Notes under the pieces: model-generated
Databases searched by the model: none
Seen by the model: only the letters and a program-made list of their open reading frames with translations
Told to the model about the DNA's origin: nothing
Made by a program: the position numbers and the translations under genes
DNA from: Chalciporus piperatus
Taxonomy: Eukaryota > Basidiomycota > Agaricomycetes > Boletales > Boletaceae
DNA length: 26,739 nt
NCBI GenBank assembly: GCA_038093975.1
Contig: JBBPTG010000306.1
Coordinates: forward strand, 1-26,739
Direction: 5' to 3'
Part shown: positions 10,080 through 20,433 of the stretch, piece by piece
How the letters are laid out: the number at the start of each line of letters is the position of its first letter
Position numbering within the stretch: position 1 is the first letter of the stretch

Positions 10080-13000
10080 GTGTAGAGTATTTAGGCAAAC
10101 AAGTACAATGAGCAAAATGCATCGCCGAGCAAAATCAGCGATGTCGCCGGCATATCCTCGGCGTCCCTCTGTATTAATGTCGCCAGAGGTTGTTACTGAA
10201 ATTCCATTGCCAGAGTTCATTTATGTTTTGGAGTGTATTTAGAGGATTTGGACTTACAAGTACAATAAGTGAAAGATCTCACTGGCATACCCTCGGCATC
10301 CCTCGGCATGAATTTCGCTGGCGGTTGTCACTGAAATTCCATTTCCAGAGTCATTGTTACGTTTTGGAGAGTGTTGAGAGTATTTAGACATACAAGGCCT
10401 ACAAGGGAAATCATCGCTGAGCAAAATCGGCGACATCGCCGGCATACCCTCGGCGTCCCTCGGCATCAATTTTGCCGGTGGTTGTCACTGAAATTCTATC
10501 ACCAGAGTCATTTTAATGTTTTAGAGCATGTTTAGAGTATTTGATGATACAAGTACAATAAGCGAAATTCATCGCCGAGCAAAATCGGCGACATCGCCGG
10601 CATACCCTTGGCATGCCAAGCCATCAATCATGCTGGAAACTACCACTGAAACCTGTATACCAGAGTAATTATTGGTAGATATAGAGTGTTCAGGTGATTA
10701 GAGTGTACTACAAGGCCTACAATTGAAACTCATTGGCGCCATTGGCGACATAACATCAGCATGCCAAGCCATCAATGACACCGAAGGTTTCCACCGCCGC
10801 CCAGGTTGCCAATTTTCCCCCGTGATGATTTTCACTTGTAGGCCTTCAAGCTCAAGTTGTATACTCCAATCACCTAAATACTGTACATTCTCTGCTAATC
10901 ACTCTGGAAATGGAATTTCAGTGACAACCGCCGGCAAAATTGATGCCGAGGGACGCCGAGGGTATGCCGGCGATGTCGCCGATTTTGCTCGGCGATGATT
11001 TCCCTTGTAGGCCTTGTATGTCCAAATACTCTAAACACGCCCTAGAACATAAAAATGACTTTGGCAATGGAATTTTAATGACAACCTCCAGCGTAATTGA
11101 TGGGTTGGAATGCCGAGGGTATGCCAGCGATGTCGCCGATGTTTCTTGGCGATGAATTTCGCTTATTGTACTTGTATGATCAAATACTCCAAACATGCTC
11201 TAAAACATTAAAATGACTCTGGTGATAGAATTTCAGTGACAACCACCGGCAAAATTGATGCCGAGGGACGCCGAGGGTATGCCGGCGATGTCACTGATTT
11301 TGCTCGGCGATGAATTTCGCTTATTGTACTTGTATCATCAAATACTCTAAACATGCTCTAAAACATTAAAATGACTCTGGTGATAGAATTTCAGTGACAA
11401 CCGCCGGCGAAATTAATGCCGAGGAATGCCGAGGGTATGCCGGCGATGTCGCCGATTTTGCTCGGCGATGAATTTCGCTTATTGTACTTGGATATCCAAA
11501 TACTCTCAACACTCTCCAAAACGTAAAAATGACTCTGGAAATGGAATTTCAGTGACAACCGCCGGCGAAATTAATGCCGAGGGATGCCGGCAATGTCGCC
11601 GATTTTGCTTGGCGATGATTTCCCTTGTAGGCCTTGTATACCCACATTACCTATAATCTACATATACTGATAATCATGCTGGTAGTGAAATTTCAGTGGT
11701 AACCTCCGACCACAAGCGAAATACATCGCCGAGCAAAATCAGCAATGCTCAGCATTAATTTTGCCGGATGTTGTCACTGAAATTTCATCACCGAAGTCCT
11801 TGTTATGTCTTAAAGAATGTTTAAGTTATGTAGGCATATAGTGACCACAAATAAAATACACCACCGAGACAGAGCGGCGATATTGCCGGGTACCCTCAGC
11901 ATTCATTGGCACCAATTACGCTGGAGGTTGGCACTGACATTGTGTCGGCAAAGTCATTTTCATGATTTAGGGCATGTTTAGAGTATTTAGATATATAAAT
12001 ACTATAAGCGAAATTGATCGCCGAGCAAAATCGGTGATGTCGCCGGCATACCCTCGGCATTCCAACCCATCAATTACGCCGGAGGTTGTCATTAAAATTC
12101 CATTGCCAAAGTCATTTTTATGTTCTAGGGCGTGTTTAGAGTATTTGGACATACAAGGCCTACAAGGGAAATCATCGCCGAGCAAAATCGGCGACATCGC
12201 TGGCATACCCTCGGCATACCTCGGCATTAATTTCGCCGGCGGTTGTCACTGAAATTCCATTTCCAGAGTCATTTTTATGTTTTGGAGTGTGTTGAGAGTA
12301 TTTGGACATACAAGGCCTACAAGGGAAATCATCGCCAAGCAAAATCGGCGACATCGCCGGTGTACCCTCGGCATTCCAACCCATCAATTACGCCGGAGGT
12401 TGTCATTAAAATTCCATTGCCAAAGTCATTTTTATGTTCTAGGGCGTGTTTAGAGTATTTGGACATACAAGGCCTACAAGGGAAATCATCGCCGAGCAAA
12501 ATCAGCGACATCGCTGGCATACCCTCGGCATACCTCGGCATTAATTTCGCCGGCGGTTGTCACTGAAATTCCATTTCCAGAGTCATTTTTATGTTTTGGA
12601 GTGTGTTGAGAGTATTTGGACATCCAAGTACAATCAGCGAAATTCATCGCCGAGCAAAATCGGCGACATCGCCGGCATACCCTCGGCATTCATTGGCACC
12701 AATTACGCCGGCGGTTGTCACTGAAATTCCATTTCCAGAGTCATTTTTATGTTTTGGAGTGTGTTTAGAGTATTTGATCATACAAGTACAATAAGCGAAA
12801 TTCATCGCCGAGTAAAATCGGCGATGTTGCCGGCATACCCTCGGCATTCAAACCCATCAATTACACCGGAGGTTATCACTGAAATTTCAATACCAGAGTG
12901 ATTAGCAGAGAATGTACAGTATTTAGGTGATTGGAGTATACAACTTGAGCTTGAAGGCCTACAAGTGAAAATCATCGCGGGGACAAATTGGCAACCTGGG

Positions 13001-13625
13001 CGGCGGTGGAAACCTTCGGTGTGATTGATGGCTCGGCATGCCGATGTTATGTTGCCAATGGGTTTCAATTGTAGGCCTTGTAGTACACTCCAATCACCTG
13101 AACACTCTATATCTACCAATAATTACTCTGGTATACAGGTTTCAGTGGTAGTCTCCAGCATGATTAATGGCTTGGCGTGCCAAGGGTATGCCTACTAGTA
13201 GTAAATACTCTAAACATGCTCTAAAACATTAAAATGACTATGGCGATAGAATTTCGGTGACAACCGCCAGCGAAATTAATGCCGAGGGACGCCAAGGGTA
13301 CACCGGCGACATCTTTCACTTATTGTACTTGTAAGTCCAAATCCTCTAAATACACTCCAAAACATAAAAAAGACTCTGGCAATGGAATTTCAGTAACAAC
13401 CTCTGGCGACATTAATACAGAGGGACGCCGAGGATATGCCGGCGACATCGCTGATTTTGCTCGGCGATGCATTTTGCTCATTGTCCTTGTTTGCCTAAAT
13501 ACTCTACACATGCTCTAAAATACAGACATGACTTTGGCAATGGAATTTCAGTGACAACCGCCGGCGAAATAAATGCCAAGGGATGCCAAGGGTATGCCAG
13601 CGATGTCGCCGATTTTGCTCGGCGA
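10080..13625. repeat. Blocks of ~157-bp repeats in alternating orientation
   Basis: Units contain CATCGCCGAGCAAAATCGGC and GACATCGCCGGCATACCCTC, then TGTCACTGAAATTCCAT and a TTTAGAGTATTTGG segment. In the forward block unit starts at 12017, 12174, 12331, 12488, 12646 and 12804 give spacings of 157-158. In the reverse block the anchor falls at 10990, 11147, 11305 and 11463, also 157-158. Orientation flips three times across the element. Confidence 0.85.
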
Positions 13626-13629
13626 TGAC

Positions 13630-13725
13630 AACAATAGCAAAATACTGAGACATCAAAACAGCAAATAGCGACATGCTGAGACATCACATAGCGAAATAGC
13701 GACACGCCGAGACATCATAGCAAAA
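13630..13725. repeat. 31-bp minisatellite, right arm of fold-back element (inverted, contracted)
   Basis: Inverted counterpart of the left minisatellite, with motifs GAGACATCA and AGCGAAATAGCGAC in about three units. Confidence 0.75.
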
Positions 13726-13928
13726 TACCGAAGGCTAAAAAACACTATCCAATCACTGGCACTTGTATTACAACTCTCATACACAACCAATGGGCCCATG
13801 GGTCAGTGACCGACCACCCATTTTGGCCCATCAGTCAATTTGCCGAGCACCCATATGGGCCGATGTTGGCTCGCCGGTCGCAATCCCTACAATATTTACA
13901 TGGGCTGCGCCGTCGGCATCCCAAATAA

Positions 13929-13936
13929 GTAGCTAC
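13929..13936. repeat. Right target-site duplication GTAGCTAC
   Basis: Partner of the left copy at 9457-9464, immediately outside the right inverted repeat. Confidence 0.6.
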
Positions 13937-14718
13937 ACCTTGTGCCTCAAGAGCTCCGCTGGAAAACAATGTCATCGGAGCATATCTCCCAGAACATCTT
14001 GCCTTGGTGCAAACGAGTTGCAGACCAACTGAAGGAAAGCCATGCCGACGAGATTTCCTGCTGACCTCATCGCTGTCCTGCTGACGTCATGGATAACTGG
14101 CATGATGCCCGTGACTTTATGCTGTCTCTCTCCACCGAGAAACAATACCGCCAGCTTGTGATGTCATTGGAGAACATTACCTTAGACCAGGATCAAACTC
14201 GTCGACTCGCCCTTCCCATTGACTTCGGTTGGGATCTGACATCGCACACTGTCGGAGATATCTCCCATGCTCACTGGCCAAAGGTCTTTTCCGCCCTCTC
14301 AGCTCTGCCTTTGGGGCCCGACTCCGCCGAACATGGCTGATGGTATGTCGCTTTGCATGTCATGTTCGCCGGGATGGTTCTCCGAGATGTCAGCAAGTCA
14401 AATGTATCATCCGTTACATGCAACTACCCCTCGGTTCCACCCTTTGTGGTTTCGACCACCATTGATGGCGCCTCCGTCACCGACATCCTCCATTGGTGCA
14501 AGACATTGAAGTCCACAATCATGAAAAAACGCCACATTGCTCAAACAGCTCCCCTGGTGTTGAATAAGCGGTCCCGGGAAACCGAGACTCACTCAACTTC
14601 AAAGAAGCCGAGAGCGGAAGATCACGCTGATCGAGCGGCGGAGGGACAGCCAGCGAGAAAGCGAAGGCCGAAGAAGATGGATGTAGATGAGTTTTTGATG
14701 AGGAGAAATCCAGCATAG
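13936..14718 (+). pseudogene. Hypothetical plus-strand gene with two in-frame TGA codons, basic C-terminus
   Basis: One frame runs from the fold-back element's right flank to a stop at 14716-14718, with TGA only near 14059 and at 14338-14340. Readable segments are RWKTMSSEHISQNILPWCK, DNWHDARDFMLSLSTEK, IDFGWDLTSHTVGD, then after the second TGA WYVALHVMFAGMVLRDVSK and ILHWCKTLKSTIMKKRHI. The last 60 residues are strongly basic (ARKRRPKKMD), like a nuclear localisation signal. The second TGA precedes a TGG, so TGG to TGA is a simple explanation. A 51-nt GTATGT..TCAG interval (14343-14393) also looks like an intron but does not remove the stop. The family is not recognised. Confidence 0.5.
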
Positions 14719-14725
14719 AGTACAT

Positions 14726-15670
14726 TTACTGTGATGTGTCTCCCTGAGAGTTCCCTAGAGTTCTATTCAATACATCCATCATCGCCCTCTGCTTCATGGT
14801 AACATCAGCCACCTCCTGCCTAAGGGACTCCCACCGTTTCAACGCCGAGTTGTCTTGCCCAACGGCAATCAATTCGGCGCGCATTTTCCCTAACGAGTCT
14901 TGAAATGTTTTTAATTCTTCCCGTTTACCCTCCAGTGCAATGACGGCATCCTGCAGAGCTTCAAACGCCTTCCGGGTGGGCGGTTCATGCAATCTTTGAC
15001 GACTCCCAACAATTACGACTATAGCGAAGGGATGTTGACATGAGCTCAATGGACGACTGATGTACACTTACCACCTTTTTCCCCTGGTCGCCGAGGTTGA
15101 ACTTTCACTATCATGCCAATCTTGTTCTGAGGCTGCAACGGATCGTACACCGAATACCCTGTCCCGATATTTGCCGCCGACAACGAAGTGGCGGCATCTA
15201 CTTGATCTTCATCAATGGACGAAGTGGCGGCTTCAGCTTGATCTTCATCGGCGGAGGACGTCACAATCGGGGTGCTCTTGAACATCTCCGTCGCAGTGTC
15301 CACTGGATCTTCATCGGCGGAGCTTGGCACAAACTCGGCGCTCTTGACCGTCTTTGTCGTTCGAAGACCAAGATGCTTCCATGACCCAGCAGCGTGCTGG
15401 ATAGTTGCGCCGCGTTCAATGATCGCCGGATAGGTCTGTAATGCCGAACATCTTCTCTTCTTTTTGTTGCATTGAAGGCACGGTCCGAACTTCCCTTGCT
15501 TTTTTGAAACCTTGCAGAGCGTGCCGTTGGAACAACCCTGGCAGGGCTACACATGGACTTAAGACACAACAAGGGCTGAAGGACGCATGACTTACTGGTG
15601 AGTAGAGCAACATGGGATAGTGGACGGAGAGGGAAAGATCAATGGCACTGGGCTTTGAATCCTGTGTCAT
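14726..15670 (-). CDS. Zn2Cys6-like / coiled-coil protein, 280 aa
   Basis: Three exons, 15670-15596, 15546-15072 and 15018-14726, joined by introns of 49 nt (GTAAGT..GTAG) and 53 nt (GTAAGT..ATAG). They are exactly in phase: 843 nt, 281 codons. At residues ~27-54 the protein has CQGC..LC..GPCLQCNKKKRRC, spacing C-x2-C-x5-C-x11-C-x2-C-x6-C. This is close to the Zn(II)2Cys6 fungal binuclear cluster. The middle contains three acidic near-repeats of SSADEDPVD/SSADEDQAEA/SSIDEDQVDA. The C-terminal exon is a helix with heptad character (AFEALQDAVIALEGKREEL). A DNA-binding regulator or dimeric adaptor is plausible but unproven. An upstream in-frame ATG exists at 15748; 15670 is preferred because it sits directly before the compact exon. 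The stop is 7 bp from that of the neighbouring plus-strand pseudogene. Confidence 0.75.
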
Positions 15671-15885
15671 GCTGTGGTCCGGTGCTAGATTTCTAAAAAT
15701 GCCGAATCCTATTTTGTAATCTTGTAGACCGCCGAGCTGAAAATACATTGTTATGTGTGATGCTATGTTCTAGACCGCCAAATGCTAATTATAATGCTAC
15801 TTTTCTGTCAATGGATCGTACATCTAGACCGCCGAGTGCCCCCTATACTGCGTAATCAAGGCTAAGTCAGCTCATTCCTACAACT

Positions 15886-16302
15886 CTATGATCCATGCAA
15901 CAACTGCTTGGATGATCAGCAACCTGGTGGGAAAACATCAACAACGCATACCTCGCCGGGTGGGCCAAAGCCGCTGGCTGCCCTGGCCGCCTGGATCTCC
16001 TGGATTTTTCGACGAATAGTTGTCAGAGCGGCTCGTTGTTGTGTGGCGAGTGCCTCTTGGCGCCAAAGTCGTTCCAGAATCACCCGGTTTCCTTCCTCCA
16101 GCAGTGACATTGATGCCTGCAACATCGACAAGTGCGCCAACCGTCTCTGACGCCTCTCCGCTTGCCCAGTTAATCGCTCGAATCGCTGATCGATCCTTTG
16201 CCGCATTGCCCGCGCCGCCTCCACCTGTGCGAGGACTCCATCCAAAGTCACTCGATATTCACGGATCTTGTCATGAAGCTCGGAGTGGCTTAAGTTGGGC
16301 AT
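15886..16302 (-). CDS. Small coiled-coil protein, 122 aa
   Basis: Exon 1 (16302-15952, 117 codons, MPNLSHSELHDKIREYRV) and a six-codon exon 2 (15903-15886) are joined by a 48-nt intron (15904-15951, GTATGC..GCAG) in phase. The product is almost wholly helical and Arg/Glu/Ala-rich (LAQVEAARAMRQRIDQRF, LEEGNRVILERLWRQEAL), predicting a long coiled coil and probable oligomerisation. It has no signal peptide or membrane segment. It is in tandem with the Zn2Cys6-like gene downstream on the same strand, 216 bp away. An in-frame extension to 16341 is possible. Function is unknown. Confidence 0.6.
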
Positions 16303-16342
16303 GCCGACATGGTAGCGATCTGTTGAGTTGACAAATAGCACT

Positions 16343-16989
16343 TAATTAGTACACGTACCTATGGGGGTAGCTGGAGTTTTGGCGGGGAATTGGAGTGTGA
16401 ACGGTGCTACTAGTCACGTCGCTTTGGCAAATTAGTTTGCCTGCGGGGTTTGAATGTCTGACCTGCGGCCGGCGGCATTTTCCGAAAAAGATTCCCGGCA
16501 AAAAATAGCAACCGACGCGGAAGACGCCGCTACACAGACGCCCAAAATACATTCATTCAGCCAACTCTGACAACCCCCTTTTCCCCGGCGAGCAAGTTAG
16601 ATGTGTTTTTCATATTTGCCTTGTCCATTACTTGCTCGCTATGTCAATTGTTGCATGGTCGACCATTCCGCTGCTTGAGCTGGCATTAGACTATCAAACT
16701 ACAGAAACCACAAAAACCATCAAAGGTGTTCTGGTCGGTGGTGTGATCATCCGGCTGGCCATCACCTATTCGTGTCTGCCTTCATGCTATCGGCAATTAT
16801 CTGTGATCGATGGGGGATGCTGTCATCGTCTGTTCTTACCCATTCATGGATTGTCTGGCCGTTGCCTGTTGGTGGTGACTGCCTTGGAGGAGCAGGTCGT
16901 ACTCACCCTTGCTGGGGACGGGCTGAACTTCTGCTGGCAACATATCGTTCTCTCATCAGTATATACGCTGCCTTCACAGTGATATGCCG
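16343..16989. other. Intergenic stretch without a supported gene
   Basis: Open frames exist (for example 16632-16982 on +), but their composition is not convincing: no recognisable motif and no splice support. The first part may hold the promoter of the coiled-coil gene. Confidence 0.5.
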
Positions 16990-17372
16990 AACATCTTTAT
17001 GGCGATACAGCGAACAATATAGCTAACATCTATAAATAGCGGTACAGCTACTATATAGCGAATAGCGAACACCTATATCGCCGTATAGCGAATAGCGAAT
17101 GGCGAATGGCGAATAGCGAATAGCGATGATACAGAGATATGCCTTATGACTACTACCATACACCAGGGATGAATACCGTACTCTTCTGATGGGCCCATTG
17201 CGTGCATCAATTAGCCGACACCCAAATCACCCCATGAGCCCATGGGTCGTTGACCGATCACCCATTTGGGCCCATCAGTCAATTTGCCGACTGCCCATAT
17301 GGGCCGACGTTGGCTGGGCGGTCACACTCCCTACACTCACCATATGGGCTGCGCCGTCAGCATCCCAAATAA
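16990..17372. mobile_element. Right end of a diverged relative of the fold-back element
   Basis: 17189-17372 resembles the right terminal repeat of the 4.46-kb element: it shares GGGCCCATCAGTCAATTTGC, GGGCTGCGCCGTC and the terminus CATCCCAAATAA. Just inside it, 17040-17125 carries short tandem AGCGAATAGCGAATGGCGA repeats, equivalent in position to the 31-bp minisatellite. The matching left end was not found, so this is a truncated or rearranged copy. Confidence 0.65.
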
Positions 17373-17376
17373 GTAC

Positions 17377-18428
17377 ATCAGGAAAAACCTCCCCCTGATA
17401 ATTGTATGAAATTGTTGATATTATCAAGAAAAAGCAACAAAAATCTGATATTTTGTAGAAATACAACATTTCTTGCATTTTATGTTGATATCCTGGCCCC
17501 CCCAAATCATTTCAAGAATTCTTGAGAATAATGCATATTACCAGCCAATTATTGAGAAAATATATGGATATTGCCAGCTAATTATGAATTCTGCAGCCAT
17601 TCACTACTCTTCTTTCAGTTTCACTTCACACAAGTCAAGGATAGAGATAGATAAATCAAATATATTGCCAGTAGCAGCTTTATCTACTACATCTCATGTA
17701 CTAATCTATCACTACAATAATGATGGGCTATAATGGTGATGATGATGATGGTGAGTGTTACGCTTGTACCGGGTAGGTCAAAGCGTAGACACAAAAGCCT
17801 AGTCAAAGACAAGGGTTTCAAGGTAGCCCAACGATGGGATGTCCACGTTAAGGCCTAGCGTCCGTTCAAGAGTGGGACGGTGACTCTCAGAGGGTTCAAG
17901 GAAGCGAGGAATGACCAAGCTAGATTGCGTAGGTCTAAGTTAGGGTTACAGGAGGAAACTCGAGGGTTTATATAAGTGAAGAAACGAGTTAAGGGCAGGC
18001 ATAGAACAAGTCAGAATACGTAAGAACAAGTCATGACGAATAGGAATGAGTCATGCTCAGTAAGCATACGAGTCAGCGATGACGAAGCGTGGAAGGTGAA
18101 AGAACATTAAGGAATGTTCGCTGACTAAAGCAAGGTAAGAAATGAGAGGCCTAGGCAGGACTCGAACCAGCGACTAGGACTTAGTACAAGGTAACAAAGA
18201 AAGAAAGAATGAGTGATCGTAACAGTGAGATGAGGGAGGATCAGGATCATACATGAGTGAGCTGGAGGTGGTGGCATACACGAGCGAGAGTGAGTCGAGC
18301 AGTTGGGTTGGTGAGTGAGGAAAAACTTATCTCACGATGGCCACGGGGCCGTTGAGCCCACGCCAGCCATGTTGTACGAGTCGAGGTTGAGGTGGGAGAT
18401 GGAGGTGGGGCATCCAGCCCCGAGTGGC
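17377..18428 (+). mobile_element. Non-autonomous TIR element, copy A (left part), interrupted twice
   Basis: Begins ATCAGGAAAAACCTCCC, the same terminus as copy B. It shares an internal segment with copy B (TTCTGCAGCCATTCACTACT, then AGATAAATCAAATA). A solo LTR is inserted at 17756-18224. One GC-rich repeat unit (18330-18428) matches the internal array of copy B. The sequence then breaks at 18429, where the Ty3/gypsy LTR begins. The right half of copy A is expected beyond the right end of this window. Confidence 0.75.
17756..18224 (+). mobile_element. Solo LTR (469 bp) with 5-bp target duplication
   Basis: The segment starts TGTTACG and ends CGTAACA, inverted terminal 7-mers typical of LTRs. 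It is flanked by GTGAG on both sides (17751-17755 and 18225-18229). A TATATAAG box lies at 17969-17976, giving + orientation. No internal retrotransposon sequence is present, so this is the product of LTR-LTR recombination. Near the 3' part, the minus strand contains GGTTCGAGTCCTGCC, like a tRNA T-arm/B-box. Confidence 0.9.
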
Positions 18429-19030
18429 TGTTACGGAACGCTCCATTCCTTATCCTAATCATCCCTACATTCCATTATGCTTACTAGGTTTCTCTTCGTT
18501 TCGTGGACTTAGTCGTTTCACTTTCACTTTTGTTATCTTATCTTATCGCATCACGTGACTTACTTACATAAGCTAGGTCTAGACCTTCGCTTACTAACTG
18601 ATGATTCACCGCTCACTCGTCAGCATCAGTCAGCATTACTCATCATATGACTCACACTTACTCATTCCGCAGTAGAGCTAGTTACGCCATTGGCTAGTAG
18701 TCAGTATGAGTCATACCCAGTCACCTACGATAAGGTTTAGCCACAACATGTACAAACATTGACAATAGTATATAAACCCGGGTCGACAAGCACTGGACTC
18801 CCCAGTCTTGTTCTCCTGGAGTTTTCTCATCGAACCTCAGCCAAGTACATCGGCTCGCTATTGTCTAGTGTGAGTCTTAGCTCTTAGTTGAGTTGAGTCA
18901 TTTCATTCGAACAAGACTAATATTTTCTTTTGTCTTAGTGTCTCGTCGCTACCACACGTGTCCTTGTACACCACTTCAACCATTGATCACTAGTGGGTAC
19001 CGCGCTGCTTGTACGCGCCTTGTCATCACT
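18429..19030 (+). repeat. 5' LTR, 3' border approximate
   Basis: Starts TGTTACGG at 18429, where copy A is interrupted. It contains a TATATAAA box at 18769-18776 that would drive transcription toward gag-pol. The right border is not defined: a CCACA near 18956 or a point closer to 19030 would both be possible, and no clear primer-binding site was found. Between the LTR and 19098 lies leader or coding sequence. Confidence 0.6.
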
Positions 19031-19467
19031 GACCTTGTTTTTGAATAAGTGTCGAGCAACCCCGCCGCATCTCAGCGCGCCGTGTCCCCTGTACCTTCAT
19101 CAGGAAAAACCTCCCGTGTATAATTCTCTAGAATACTAAGAATTCTTAAGACAAAGCAACTATTATCACAATTTGTATGAATTTGTTGGATTTGTTTGAA
19201 ATCTGGATAATTCTCCGGTCCCCTTTTGTCATTTGGAGTATTTTGTAGATTTACTTCATAATATATCATAATATATCACTATTACTGTAGTGATTCTGCA
19301 GCTATTCACTACTCTTCTTGCAGTTGCACTTCACATAAATCAAGCATAGAGACAGATAAATCAAATAGATTGACATATAGCAACTACATGACATGTCCTA
19401 ATCTACTACTGACTACAATGATGGGAGGGGTTGGGGCAAACTATGAATGCTGGTGTTAGTAAGAAGA

Positions 19468-19498
<31 letters not shown>

Positions 19499-19559
19499 TC
19501 ACTGAGAGGATGAAGGTGCCATGAGTGAAGGAGGTATGGGTGAGTGTTGTTCGAGTTGA

Positions 19560-20300
19560 AGATGGGAGGTGGTGATGGGGTTTGAAACAGCCCGAGCGGC
19601 TGTATACGAGGTGAGCGAGTGTGATGGTAGACGCGTGAAAACTAACCTCGTGATGCCGGCGGGGCTATTGAGCCCGCGCCGGCCTTGTGTTGTTCGAGTG
19701 GGGCTGAGGTGGGAGGTGGTGGTGGGCAGACAGCCCCGAGCGGCTGCTAACAAGGTGAGTGGATGAGATGGTGGGTGAACTGGCAGTACTCACATCGTGA
19801 TGCCGGCGGGGGCTGTTGAGCCCACGCCGGCTTTGTTTTTCCAGTTGAGGGTGGGTGAGGTGAGAGGTGGTGATGGTGGTGAGGCCAACAGCCCGAGCGG
19901 CTGTGAACGAGGTGAGCGGATGGTGTGGTGGGTAAGTTTTCACTTACATCGTGAGGCCGGCGGGGCTGTTGAGCCCGCGTCGGCCGTGTTTGGGTGTCGA
20001 GTTGAAGGTGGGAGGTGGTGGTGGGGCAAACAGCCCGAGCGGCTGGGTCTGAGGTGAGTAGCTGGGTCCGTTGGTGAAAAATACACGCACCTGATGAAGC
20101 CGGCGGGGCTGTTGAGCCCACGCCGGCCGCGTTTTCATGTCATGAAGGTGAGGTGGAGATGGTGGGCAAACAGCCCGAGCGGCTGTTTGTCGCGTTTTCG
20201 GGTTGTCGTGTGAATGTGATGGTGGGAGGTAGACTCGGATGAAGGTGGTGGGTGAGTGAAAACTCACCTGTCGAAGCCGGCGGGGCTGTTGATTTCGAGT
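19560..20300. repeat. GC-rich tandem array in copy B, units of ~143-177 bp
   Basis: The anchor GCCGGCGGGGCTGTTGAGCC occurs at 19655, 19802, 19956, 20099 and 20276, each followed by an AACAGCCCGAGCGGCTG inverted motif. Spacings are 147, 154, 143 and 177. One related unit is in copy A at ~18340. The minus strand reads open and Pro/Ser/His-rich because of the repeat; this is not evidence for a gene. Confidence 0.8.
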
Positions 20301-20433
20301 CGAGTGAGGTGGTGTAGGTGGTGAGAACACAAGTCGAAAGTGCTGACGACGCGGCAAGTTCAACGTAGTCACGTGACTTGCTCGCGCGGATTTTTGACAA
20401 GTCCAACGATTAGGGAATGAGGCTACACTTCAT

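Larger units (their letters stand above)
9465..13928. mobile_element. 4.46-kb fold-back (long inverted repeat) element, non-autonomous
   Basis: The two ends are inverted copies. 9465-9707 matches the complement of 13928-13686 with one difference seen in the first ~230 bp. Inside the ends lie 31-bp minisatellites. Four blocks of ~157-bp units then occur in the order forward (about 10080-10690), reverse (10905-11700), forward (11715-12900) and reverse (13190-13625). Single-copy spacers at ~10690-10900 and ~12900-13110 are also inverted copies of one another. The whole element is therefore colinear with its own reverse complement around ~11,700. It is flanked by GTAGCTAC on both sides. All open frames inside are by-products of the repeats; no transposase is present. 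The organisation is like fold-back elements of animals, but homology is not claimed. Confidence 0.85.

Noticed and set aside
10190..13518. Many 60-107 codon open frames in the fold-back region sharing similar peptides
   Set aside because: They are translations of the ~157-bp repeats in different orientations, change frame between units, and have no splice or start context; repeat by-products.
10080..13625. Alternating ~157-bp repeats as a centromeric satellite
   Set aside because: The array is bounded by matching inverted ends and a duplicated target, and is mirrored about its centre, so a discrete mobile element explains it better.
14407..14725. Minus-strand frames opposite the 14-kb pseudogene
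   Set aside because: The plus-strand reading has better protein-like composition and a basic tail; the minus frames look like shadows.
16632..16982. Hydrophobic 116-codon plus-strand frame as a membrane protein
   Set aside because: No recognisable motif, irregular composition, no splice support, and it runs into the decayed fold-back end.
18140..18185. A tRNA gene on the minus strand
   Set aside because: A GGTTCGAGTCC T-arm-like motif is present, but no full cloverleaf with acceptor, D and anticodon arms could be traced.
19499..20406. Pro/Ser/His-rich minus-strand frames in copy B
   Set aside because: They follow the GC-rich tandem units and switch frame between units; caused by the repeat.
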